Part shown: piece by piece, positions 52,990 through 60,524 of the stretch
Layout of the letters: each line of letters begins with the position of its first letter
Numbering within the stretch: position 1 is the first letter of the stretch
Assembly (NCBI RefSeq): GCF_007827465.1
Contig: NZ_VISL01000001.1
Location: 2,809,001-2,873,000 of the forward strand
Length of the DNA stretch: 64,000 bases
Direction of reading: 5' to 3'
Origin: Dokdonia sp. Hel_I_53
GTDB lineage: Bacteria > Bacteroidota > Bacteroidia > Flavobacteriales > Flavobacteriaceae
Notes under the pieces: generated by a model
Seen by the model: only the letters and a program-made list of their open reading frames with translations
Told to the model about the DNA's origin: nothing
The model's database searches: none
Position numbers and translations under genes: made by a program

Positions 52990-54384
52990 ATGCCTTTAAT
53001 ACCAGATATCCATTTCAATATTTCTGAGAGGAGAATTCTACTCCGAATTATGGATGTTCTCATAGTATTGAGCACACTTCATCTCACAAACGTATTTTTT
53101 AAGTTTGATTATTTTGAAGTATCAGAAACTAATAGAACTGGTATTCTAGTTCTTGTTTTTTATTTGACTGTATTTGGGACCGTATTTGAGCTGTATTTTT
53201 TACCTAAGACTGTCAAGTTCCAGACAATGTTAAAAAATACCATCTTGACAGTATCTTCAACGGTATTATTTTATCTATTAACCCCGTTTTATACGCCCTC
53301 ACTACCAGATAATAGACTGCAGATTATATATTTCTATGTATCCATGATTGTTGCTATTCTATTATGGAGGTGGTTGTATGTGACAGTTATTGCAGCTCCA
53401 AGATTTTATAAAAAAGCTTTGGTAGTAGGAGATTCTTTTGATATTGAAAAAGTAATTTCAAACTTAGAATCTGCAGATCCTAATTATAAAATTGTCGGGT
53501 ATATCAATACAGATCCCATGACAATAGAAGCTGTAATAACTACAGATATAAAGCGCTATCCTATTGAAAATTTAACTAATACCGTAGTAGAGAATGGTGT
53601 GTCTGAAATTATAGTGGCAAGTATTTACTCAAGTGGTGTGACTTTACCGTTATACAATGAGCTTATCATATTGCTTAAAAAGGGATTCCCTATACGGGAA
53701 TATATGCAAGTATTTGAAGAAATTACACAGCGAGTACCAGTACAGTATGTAGATAAAGATTTTTATAGATATTTCCCATTTAGCAGGAGTAATCAAAACA
53801 AGTTCTATAAGTTACTTCATCGGTTTTTTGATATTGCTATGTCTTTGCTGGGTATTCTCATATTTATTTTTCTCTTACCTCTCATTATCTTAGGAAACCT
53901 TTTGGCTAATCGAGGTCCTCTTTTTTATAAACAGACCCGTGTCGGGCAAAACGGAAAGCCATTCAGCATCATAAAACTCAGAACAATGATTATCAATGCA
54001 GAGGAAGGTGGTGCTCAATGGGCAAAGAAAAATGATACTCGAATTACGTTATTTGGAAATTTTTTGAGAAGAAGCCGTTTAGATGAAATGCCTCAATTTT
54101 TTAACATAATGATAGGTGATATGAGTGTAATTGGCCCTCGTCCCGAAAGGCCTGTTTTTGTGAAGGAATTGTCTAAGGAAATACCATTTTATGAAACACG
54201 ACATATCATAAAACCAGGTCTTACTGGATGGGCTCAAGTGATGGGAAATTACGCAAACTCAGAAGAAGATACACTAAAAAAGCTACAGTATGATCTCTAC
54301 TATATAAAACACCGTAATTTATTTATTGATCTAAGTATCATTCTCAAAACTATTAGTACAGTCATTAACTTTAGGGGTCAGTAG
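52990..54384 (+). CDS. Initiating polyprenyl-phosphate glycosylphosphotransferase (WbaP/WcaJ type)
   Basis: 464 residues. Four hydrophobic helices (about 15-130), a Rossmann-like cytosolic part (about 135-250, 'KALVVGDSFDIEKVISNLE'), a fifth hydrophobic re-entrant helix (about 280-310) and the catalytic bacterial sugar transferase domain: 'LFYKQTRVGQNGKPFSIIKL', 'RRSRLDEMPQFFNIMIGDMS', 'IGPRPERPVF' and 'KPGLTGWAQVMGNY'. It transfers a sugar-1-phosphate (often Glc or Gal) from UDP-sugar to undecaprenyl phosphate, the first step of glycan assembly. It closes the cluster. Confidence 0.95.
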   Translation: MPLIPDIHFNISERRILLRIMDVLIVLSTLHLTNVFFKFDYFEVSETNRTGILVLVFYLTVFGTVFELYFLPKTVKFQTMLKNTILTVSSTVLFYLLTPFYTPSLPDNRLQIIYFYVSMIVAILLWRWLYVTVIAAPRFYKKALVVGDSFDIEKVISNLESADPNYKIVGYINTDPMTIEAVITTDIKRYPIENLTNTVVENGVSEIIVASIYSSGVTLPLYNELIILLKKGFPIREYMQVFEEITQRVPVQYVDKDFYRYFPFSRSNQNKFYKLLHRFFDIAMSLLGILIFIFLLPLIILGNLLANRGPLFYKQTRVGQNGKPFSIIKLRTMIINAEEGGAQWAKKNDTRITLFGNFLRRSRLDEMPQFFNIMIGDMSVIGPRPERPVFVKELSKEIPFYETRHIIKPGLTGWAQVMGNYANSEEDTLKKLQYDLYYIKHRNLFIDLSIILKTISTVINFRGQ

Positions 54385-54434
54385 TTAGCGAGATTATTTG
54401 TTTAAGCTAGCTTATTTGTTTTAGGCTTCGCTAA
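54385..54434. terminator. Possible terminator between convergent genes
   Basis: TTAGCGA at 54385-54391 and TCGCTAA at 54428-54434 can pair around a large loop in the 58-base gap between convergent genes. The stem is short and the case weak. Confidence 0.3.
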
Positions 54435-54442
54435 TTTAAAAA

Positions 54443-55636
54443 TTAGGAATCTCTTAAGGTTCTCAAGCTTCTCAAAATAAATAGATACCTCATCGTAATT
54501 GCTATAAGTAGCGGTAACAAGGCAAATGGATACTTTTGAACACCAATAATCCAATGAAAAAATAATAAAAGCATAAGAATAATTGCCAGTTTCATATATG
54601 GGTAAATCCACCTAGGAGGATTAGATTTTGAAATAATAAATGCAGCAAGAATATGAAAAGGAAAGGCCCACAACAAGTTGTAATTCCAAGCTGTTGCCGT
54701 ATGATCAGTTCCTAACCATAAGAATGAAATAAGTATTCCTATAAAACCAGTGAGTGATAATAGTAAAACATCTAACCATCCTATTTTATATTTTTTAATA
54801 TAATCTTTATACGTTTTGTATATGATTAAAAGTGATAAAATACTAAAAATGAAAAGTGGAGATAATACAAATATGCTCCCATACGAGTGAGATTCTGTTG
54901 GGATGTATGCTGTTATAGTGTCTAAGGTAAAGGGCTTATTTCCTTCAGAAGTAGAGATTTTTGCTTTCGCGAAAGCGGATAATAACTCATTTGGTAAAAA
55001 TAAGTATTCCTCTGGTGTAGCTTCTCTATCAATAACAGACCCTAAGGCGACATCAATACCTAAGCTACCCCAACTATTCCATGGAATATATTGATGAATA
55101 AGATCGCGATGACTCAACCCTTTTTCTTGTTGGCTATAATCCATTTGAAGGGAGTTCCCAAGACCTGAAGCAATTGCGTAGTATGGCCTTGTAGCACAAT
55201 TATCATAAAAAAAATCGTATTTATAATATTTATTTTCTTCTTGAAGATTATGCATCAAAAACCTAAAAGTTGCTTGACGATTTTCTAAGTCTAAATTGAG
55301 TTCTTGTAATTTAATCCAACGTTCTTGAGCTTTATAGTTATAAATAAAATCATCATAAGATGTTGCTGCGAGCTTGTAAAGTAATTTACCTCGAGCAAAT
55401 TTTAAGTAAAAATTTGGGGTGTCAAAATCAAAAACACCATAGTTAAAGACCACGTTGATATCATTTGATTTATCAAAAACTTGTATTGCTGTATGGCCAA
55501 AAGCGTCATAAAGTTCAGGTCCAGGACCAATTGTGATAAGATTGATTTCAGAATCTTCTGATAATACAGGATATTTTAATTGTGAGCTCGCACAAAGAGA
55601 ACATAAAAAACAAAGGACGACAAATAGTTGTTTCAT
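54443..55636 (-). CDS. DUF4105-domain membrane protein
   Basis: 397 residues from the ATG at 55636, which begins a proper signal peptide (MKQLFVVLCFLCSLCASSQ); an in-frame ATG at 55672 adds 12 polar residues and is less likely. DUF4105 (about 25-260): 'INLITIGPGPELYDAFGHTA', 'NYGVFDFDTPNFYLKFARGK' and 'YKYDFFYDNCATRPYYAI'. The His, Asn and Cys in these motifs are conserved, recalling NlpC/P60-like or LPS-related hydrolases. The C-terminal part has about five transmembrane helices. Function unknown. The palindromic repeat is read as AFAKAK near residue 220. Confidence 0.9.
   Translation of the reverse strand: MKQLFVVLCFLCSLCASSQLKYPVLSEDSEINLITIGPGPELYDAFGHTAIQVFDKSNDINVVFNYGVFDFDTPNFYLKFARGKLLYKLAATSYDDFIYNYKAQERWIKLQELNLDLENRQATFRFLMHNLQEENKYYKYDFFYDNCATRPYYAIASGLGNSLQMDYSQQEKGLSHRDLIHQYIPWNSWGSLGIDVALGSVIDREATPEEYLFLPNELLSAFAKAKISTSEGNKPFTLDTITAYIPTESHSYGSIFVLSPLFIFSILSLLIIYKTYKDYIKKYKIGWLDVLLLSLTGFIGILISFLWLGTDHTATAWNYNLLWAFPFHILAAFIISKSNPPRWIYPYMKLAIILMLLLFFHWIIGVQKYPFALLPLLIAITMRYLFILRSLRTLRDS
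54963..54976. repeat. Palindromic repeat, copy 10 (in coding sequence)
   Basis: GCTTTCGCGAAAGC inside the DUF4105 gene, translated on the minus strand as AFAKA in the loop ahead of the membrane part. Confidence 0.9.
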
Positions 55637-55691
55637 ATGTGTAAAGATAGGCGAGGGTTTGACATCTTGCAATTGTAAATACTATATATTA

Positions 55692-55723
55692 GAAAAGGTC
55701 AAGACATGAGTCTCGACCTTTTC
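55692..55723 (-). terminator. Terminator downstream of sucC
   Basis: GAAAAGGTC and GACCTTTTC pair, with a further inner AGAC/GTCT stem across one mismatch. It lies 30 bases after the sucC stop on the minus strand. Confidence 0.7.
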
Positions 55724-55752
55724 AATTTAATCCTTTAAATAGAATTAATGAT

Positions 55753-56943
55753 TTATGCTAAAACTGCTTGTACTTTATCTGCAGCCTCTTGGAACTCGAT
55801 AGCACTTTGTACATCAAGACCACTGTTGTCTATAAGCTCTTTTGCGATATCTGCATTTGTACCTTGAAGACGTACAATAATAGGTACACTAATTGTTCCC
55901 ATATTCTTGTATGCATCTACAATACCTTGTGCCACACGGTCACAACGTACAATACCTCCAAAGATGTTTACTAATATTGCTTTTACTGCTGGATCCTTAA
56001 GGATTAATTGAAAAGCTGCTTCAACGCGCTCAGCATCTGCAGTACCTCCTACATCTAGAAAGTTTGCAGGCTCTCCACCAGCTTGTTTAATTAAATCCAT
56101 AGTTGCCATCGCAAGACCAGCACCATTTACCATACAACCTACATTTCCATCTAGATCTACATAGTTAAGTCCTTTCTCACCAGCTTCTACTTCTACTGGA
56201 TTTTCTTCACGCACATCACGCATTGCTGCATAATCTTTGTGACGGTATAGTGCATTTGCATCTAACGATACTTTTGCATCTACTGCCATTATTTTATCAT
56301 CACTCGTTTTAAGAACAGGATTGATTTCAAATAATGAACTGTCAGATTTCTCAAAAGCTTCATATAAAGCAAAAACAAATTTTGTCATTTCCTTAAATGC
56401 AGCTCCGCTTAAACCTAAGTTAAAAGCTATTTTACGCGCTTGGAAACCTAGTAATCCCGTTGCAGGATCTATTTCTTCGTGAAAAATCAGGTGTGGAGTT
56501 TCCTCTGCCACCGTCTCAATATCCATTCCTCCTTCTGTAGAATACATGATCATATTACGGCCCGTACTACGGTTAAGAAGTACAGACATATAGTATTCTT
56601 CTGGTTCATTATCTCCAGGATAGTACACATCTTCTGCTACTAGCACTTGGTGTACTCTTTTACCTTCTGCACTTGTTTGAGGTGTCACTAGATCCATCCC
56701 AATGATGTCGTCTGCTATACTTCTTACTTCGTCAAGATTTTTTGCAAGTTTTACACCACCACCTTTACCACGTCCACCAGCGTGAACTTGAGCCTTAATT
56801 ACATGCCATCCGGTTCCGGTTTCTTCTGTAAGTTTTTTTGCAGCTGCAACAGCTTCGTCTGGTGTTTGAGCTACATACCCACGTTGGATACGTACGCCAA
56901 AACTATTTAATATCTCTTTTCCTTGATATTCGTGTAGATTCAT
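55753..56943 (-). CDS. sucC: Succinyl-CoA synthetase (ADP-forming) subunit beta
   Basis: 396 residues, the usual length. ATP-grasp domain with 'MNLHEYQGKEILNSFGV', 'KAQVHAGGRGKGGGVKLAKN' (about 46-65) and 'EINPVLKT'; C-terminal CoA-ligase domain with 'GAGLAMATMDLIKQAGGEPA', 'FLDVGGTADAERVEAAF' and 'VNIFGGIVRCDRVAQGI' (about 322-338). It makes ATP from succinyl-CoA in the TCA cycle together with SucD, which is not beside it here. Monocistronic, with its own promoter and terminator. Confidence 0.98.
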   Translation of the reverse strand: MNLHEYQGKEILNSFGVRIQRGYVAQTPDEAVAAAKKLTEETGTGWHVIKAQVHAGGRGKGGGVKLAKNLDEVRSIADDIIGMDLVTPQTSAEGKRVHQVLVAEDVYYPGDNEPEEYYMSVLLNRSTGRNMIMYSTEGGMDIETVAEETPHLIFHEEIDPATGLLGFQARKIAFNLGLSGAAFKEMTKFVFALYEAFEKSDSSLFEINPVLKTSDDKIMAVDAKVSLDANALYRHKDYAAMRDVREENPVEVEAGEKGLNYVDLDGNVGCMVNGAGLAMATMDLIKQAGGEPANFLDVGGTADAERVEAAFQLILKDPAVKAILVNIFGGIVRCDRVAQGIVDAYKNMGTISVPIIVRLQGTNADIAKELIDNSGLDVQSAIEFQEAADKVQAVLA

Positions 56944-56975
56944 AATCTCTATTTAAGGTGCTTAAAATTGCCTAG

Positions 56976-57006
56976 CAAAAATAACAAATGCGCTACGGGA
57001 GCGCAA
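56976..57006 (-). promoter_or_regulatory. Promoter of sucC
   Basis: On the minus strand TTG (57006-57004), 20 bases, then TATTTTTG (56983-56976). Fits TTG-N19/20-TAnnTTTG; leader of about 25-30 bases. Confidence 0.6.
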
Positions 57007-57036
57007 TAATTTTGTTATATAATTTTTAGAATGAGT

Positions 57037-57312
57037 TTAAACGATTTCGGCACTTAATCCAGCTTGTAAAAGTTTTGAACAACGAGGTTTCAAATCTTTA
57101 TAATCTCCTGTTTTTACAGAACACTTACCTTTGTAGTGAACTAGTAGAGCGCATTGATGTGCTTGCTCTTCCTCATGATCACAAGCATAAACAAGCGAAT
57201 TAATCACATGGTCAAATGTATTTACATCGTCATTATACAATATAATTTCATGAGAAGGAGTCTCCTCTGTCAGTACATCTAAATCTTCTTGATATTTTTC
57301 TTGGGTACTCAT
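57037..57312 (-). CDS. clpS: ATP-dependent Clp protease adaptor ClpS
   Basis: 91 residues from the ATG at 57312 (MSTQEKYQEDLDVL). A longer in-frame start at 57375 would run through a palindromic repeat and the promoter area and lacks family support. 'HEIILYNDDVNTFDHVINSL' is the ClpS N-end recognin motif, with 'ALLVHYKGKCSVKTGDY' and a C-terminal 'SAEIV'. It binds N-degrons and delivers them to ClpAP/ClpCP. Situated upstream of sucC, downstream of prmA. Confidence 0.95.
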   Translation of the reverse strand: MSTQEKYQEDLDVLTEETPSHEIILYNDDVNTFDHVINSLVYACDHEEEQAHQCALLVHYKGKCSVKTGDYKDLKPRCSKLLQAGLSAEIV

Positions 57313-57331
57313 AATGGGGTTGTTATCAATG

Positions 57332-57339
57332 CAAAAATA
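57332..57339 (-). promoter_or_regulatory. Candidate -7 element for clpS
   Basis: TATTTTTG on the minus strand, 20 bases ahead of the chosen ATG. This supports the shorter start. A 10-bp palindrome core (57359-57368) lies about where the -33 box should be. Confidence 0.4.
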
Positions 57340-57471
57340 CAAAATATACTGTTTTCGCTTTCGCGAAAATCTCACAGTCCTAAATTAATCATGAAATTTC
57401 TGAACAATATAATCGTAGGTTAAAAATCCACTCAGTTTACTGAAAAGACAAAAATGTTTTAATAAATTAAA

Positions 57472-58332
57472 TTATCTTCTCTCAAACTTACAGGCTACCC
57501 AATTATTTCGTTCATAATTACTAACGAAGTAAAGGCCATGTTCATTGCATTTTTCTGAAATTAATGGAATATCTTCTGTGTAAAATCCACTCAATAATAA
57601 GATACCATCCTCAGGTAAACATTTCGCGTAAGCGGGAATATCTTGAAGCAAGATGTTGCGATTTATATTTGCGATAATGACGTCATAGTTCTTGTCTTCA
57701 AGTAGTTTTACATCACCTTCATAAACATCAATATGTTTACAATTGTTTCTTTCTGCATTTTCTATGCTATTTAAATAACACCAGTTGTCTATGTCTATAG
57801 CGTCTATGGGTTTGGCTTCACGCATTTCAGCTAGAATAGCCAGTACACCTGTGCCGCAACCCATATCTAGTGTTTTTTTATCTTTTAGATCAAGTTTAAG
57901 TAGATGCTTAATCATCATATGAGTAGTCTCGTGATGACCAGTCCCAAAAGACATTTTTGGTTCTATTACGATATCGTACAACACATCAGTTTTGTCATGA
58001 AAGGGAGCTCTTACCGCGCATTTACCATCTACCTCTATAGGTTCAAAATTCTTTTCCCACTCTTCATTCCAGTTTACTTGTTCAATTTCTTCTGCTACAT
58101 AAGTAATCGTAAACTCATCAGAATTCATAATTTGAATATCGGTAAGTAGTGAATCATAGTCTACATCCTGAGAATTAGGAAAAGCTTCATCTTTTTGAAT
58201 GTAAGCAATTACTCCTGCTTCATTTTCAGTAAAACTTTCAAAGCCTGCGTAGCCTAGTTCTGCAATTAGTATTTCGGTTGCAGGATCTCGGGGTTCAATA
58301 GTAAAGGTGTAGCCTAAATAAATTGGAGTCAT
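57472..58332 (-). CDS. prmA: Ribosomal protein L11 methyltransferase
   Basis: 286 residues. N-terminal substrate-recognition part (about 1-110), then the SAM domain: 'VRAPFHDKTDVLYDIVIEPK', 'MSFGTGHHETTHMMIKHLL' (PrmA hallmark), 'TLDMGCGTGVLAILAEM' (motif I, about 152-168) and 'YDVIIANINRNILLQDI' (motif IV, about 215-231). It trimethylates L11. A -7-like TATTTTTG lies at 58368-58361 upstream. A degenerate palindrome (TTTCGCGTAAGCGGG, 57623-57637) lies in the gene. Confidence 0.96.
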   Translation of the reverse strand: MTPIYLGYTFTIEPRDPATEILIAELGYAGFESFTENEAGVIAYIQKDEAFPNSQDVDYDSLLTDIQIMNSDEFTITYVAEEIEQVNWNEEWEKNFEPIEVDGKCAVRAPFHDKTDVLYDIVIEPKMSFGTGHHETTHMMIKHLLKLDLKDKKTLDMGCGTGVLAILAEMREAKPIDAIDIDNWCYLNSIENAERNNCKHIDVYEGDVKLLEDKNYDVIIANINRNILLQDIPAYAKCLPEDGILLLSGFYTEDIPLISEKCNEHGLYFVSNYERNNWVACKFERR

Positions 58333-58385
58333 TTTATCCTATTTAAAAATTTTGTGAGTGCAAAAATAAGGTTTATAAAACTACA

Positions 58386-58428
58386 AATCCTCTATGCTGC
58401 ACAATAGCGAGCAGTGCATAGAGGATTA
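58386..58428 (-). terminator. Terminator downstream of tpiA
   Basis: AATCCTCTATGC and GCATAGAGGATT form an 11-12 bp stem in the gap between tpiA and prmA, followed on the minus strand by a T-rich stretch. Confidence 0.75.
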
Positions 58429-58458
58429 ATATAAAATTCTATTTTTATAATAAATGGC

Positions 58459-59214
58459 CTATTGCTGAAAGGCATTAACAATCTCAAAAAAGTCTGTAGC
58501 ATTTAGTGCAGCGCCACCTATAAGTCCACCGTCTACATCTTTTTTGTTAAAAATTTCTTTTGCGTTAGTAGGTTTTACAGAACCTCCATATAAGATACTC
58601 ACTCCATCTGCGACTTCTTGCCCGTATGTTGAAGCGATAGTGTTGCGAATAAATTGGTGCATCTCTTGTGCCTGCTCAGGTGAAGCTGTTTCTCCAGTAC
58701 CTATAGCCCAAACAGGTTCATAAGCAAGTATTATGTTTGACCATGCATCTTTATCTAGATGAAATAATGCATTTTCAAGCTGAGTTGCTACCACGTCTTC
58801 ATGTTTCTCATCCTTACGATCTTGCAGTTCTTCTCCAAAACAAAAAATGATTCTCAATTCATTTTTTAGTGCACTATTTACTTTTTTTGCTAGCAATTCG
58901 TCTGTTTCATGAAAATATGCGCGTCGCTCACTATGACCCAAGATAACGGTGTTTATACCTATTCCCTTAAGCATCTTTGCAGAGATTTCACCTGTGAATG
59001 CACCACTTTCTTCTTGGTGCATATTTTGTGCAGCAACTTTGATGTTGCTATCACTTAGACTTTCAAATGCTTTATATAGATTCACAAATGTAGGTGCAAT
59101 AATAACCTCTGCATCTCCTAAGTTTCTTTCTTTCTTTAGATTCGTAATAAGTCCTGCGGTATCTGCTAGGTCATTATTCATTTTCCAGTTTCCTGCTACA
59201 ATATGTTTTCTCAT
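58459..59214 (-). CDS. tpiA: Triose-phosphate isomerase
   Basis: 251 residues: 'VAGNWKMNNDL' (catalytic Asn and Lys, residues 9-12), 'VILGHSERRAYF' (catalytic His, about 97), 'LAYEPVWAIGTGETASPEQA' (catalytic Glu about 169 and the flexible lid) and 'YGGSVKPTNAKEI' (phosphate grip). Interconverts dihydroxyacetone phosphate and glyceraldehyde 3-phosphate. Single gene with promoter and terminator. Confidence 0.99.
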   Translation of the reverse strand: MRKHIVAGNWKMNNDLADTAGLITNLKKERNLGDAEVIIAPTFVNLYKAFESLSDSNIKVAAQNMHQEESGAFTGEISAKMLKGIGINTVILGHSERRAYFHETDELLAKKVNSALKNELRIIFCFGEELQDRKDEKHEDVVATQLENALFHLDKDAWSNIILAYEPVWAIGTGETASPEQAQEMHQFIRNTIASTYGQEVADGVSILYGGSVKPTNAKEIFNKKDVDGGLIGGAALNATDFFEIVNAFQQ

Positions 59215-59281
59215 AATATATAGTATACCCTTACAAAGAAGGTGTTTAAATTTTTAATTCAACAAATTCACGATCTGTTCT

Positions 59282-59310
59282 CAAATATAGCAACCTGTTT
59301 GTTAGTTCAA
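59282..59310 (-). promoter_or_regulatory. Promoter of tpiA
   Basis: On the minus strand TTG (59310-59308), 18 bases, then TATATTTG (59289-59282). Leader of about 60 bases. Confidence 0.6.
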
Positions 59311-59387
59311 CTTGGATTTAACCCAATTTTCACGATTATAAAGTTTACAGTTTCTAAGTATGAAAATGTGGTTGATAGATATAAGTT

Positions 59388-59403
59388 CGCTTTCGCGAAA
59401 GCG
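59388..59403. repeat. Palindromic repeat, copy 11 (intergenic)
   Basis: CGCTTTCGCGAAAGCG between tpiA and the permease gene 59448-60524. Confidence 0.95.
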
Positions 59404-59447
59404 TAAAAAAAACATTTATTTCTACAAATCTTAATCAGATGAAGGTC

Positions 59448-60524
59448 TTATTCCAACTTTATTTTTGGATCCAGCCAAGCATAGATAAAGTCTACAAGAA
59501 TATTAATGGTGACAAAGAGGCTGGCAATGACAAGCACCGCACCCATTATAATAGGTAAGTCTAAAGTATTTAATGCATCTACAATTTCTTTTCCTAAGCC
59601 ATTCCACCCAAAAATATACTCCACAAAGACGGCTCCTGCGAGCATAGAGGCAAACCATCCTGAAACAGCAGTGACTACAGGATTTAATGCATTTTTTAAT
59701 GCATGATTTTTAATGATTTTATAGGAAGATAGCCCTTTTGCTCTTGCGGTTCGGATATATTCTTGATTATATACTTCTAACAAAGAATTACGCATAAGCT
59801 GAATGACAACAGCAAGCGGTCTAATTCCTAAAACAAGTGCAGGTAAAATGAGATTTTTCCACTGGATACGTACGCTTTCGCCAAAATCATCCATGGCATA
59901 TAAACTTCCCGTCATATTAAGGTTTGTATACTCATGTAACACATACCCGAAAAGCCAAGCAAATAAAATAGCGCTGAAAAAACTTGGTACACTCATCCCA
60001 AAGGTACTTACAATTTGGATGGTTTTATCAACCCACGTATCTCGCATTTGTGCAGAAATTATTCCTAAAAAAACACCTATAAGTATTGCTATGGTAATGG
60101 CAGACACCGCCAGAACCATAGTGTTAGGTAATGTTTCTGCAATAACCTGAGTAACTGGCTTTCCTGTTTTTTGAAAACTTTCTCTTAAGTAAGGATATTT
60201 GAGAGCTAATGTTTTATTTCCAATTGTAAAAAGTGGAGTTGCGGTATATTTTCCAGTTTCTAGCGAGGTATAATTATCTGTATCGTTTGAGTGGATAGAA
60301 AGGAGGGAGAGGTCATTCAGATAATACGCGTATTGCGTCAAAATAGGCTGATCAAAGCCATACTTTGCTCGCACTTTTGCAAGTTGTTCTGGATCCTCAT
60401 TTTGATCTAACATCATTCTCGCAGGATCCCCAGGAAGCACTGTAAATAAAAAAAATATAACTGTGACAACACCTAGGAGTGTTAGAAAAGCATAGCCAAG
60501 TTTTTTTAAAAGGTACTGCAACAT
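59448..60524 (-). CDS. ABC transporter permease, DppB/OppB type
   Basis: 358 residues. 'MLQYLLKKLGYAFLTLLGVV', 'FFLFTVLPGDPARMM' (hallmark N-terminus), about six transmembrane helices, the EAA loop 'IRTARAKGLSSYKIIKNHAL' (about 250-270) and 'FVEYIFGWNGLGKEIVDAL'. Such permeases import peptides or nickel with partners DppC, DppD/F and a binding protein, none of which is adjacent. The extra loop at about 75-130 is longer than in E. coli DppB. The start overlaps the upstream stop by 1 base (TAATG). Confidence 0.92.
   Translation of the reverse strand: MLQYLLKKLGYAFLTLLGVVTVIFFLFTVLPGDPARMMLDQNEDPEQLAKVRAKYGFDQPILTQYAYYLNDLSLLSIHSNDTDNYTSLETGKYTATPLFTIGNKTLALKYPYLRESFQKTGKPVTQVIAETLPNTMVLAVSAITIAILIGVFLGIISAQMRDTWVDKTIQIVSTFGMSVPSFFSAILFAWLFGYVLHEYTNLNMTGSLYAMDDFGESVRIQWKNLILPALVLGIRPLAVVIQLMRNSLLEVYNQEYIRTARAKGLSSYKIIKNHALKNALNPVVTAVSGWFASMLAGAVFVEYIFGWNGLGKEIVDALNTLDLPIIMGAVLVIASLFVTINILVDFIYAWLDPKIKLE

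Noticed and set aside
22318..54384. Insertion sequences or transposase remnants explaining the variable glycan cluster
   Set aside because: No DDE or serine-recombinase motif and no terminal inverted repeats were found; the only broken gene is the GT2 remnant.
55637..55672. Upstream start for the DUF4105 protein
   Set aside because: It would place 12 polar residues before an otherwise perfect signal peptide.
57313..57375. Longer start for ClpS giving an N-terminal RFSRKRKQ extension
   Set aside because: The extra residues come from a palindromic repeat and the promoter region; the ATG at 57312 gives the normal ClpS length and lies after a good -7 element.
59388..59403. Palindrome as terminator of the permease operon
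   Set aside because: The same sequence lies inside many genes, is not followed by a T run in the needed direction and stands upstream of tpiA rather than directly after the stop.
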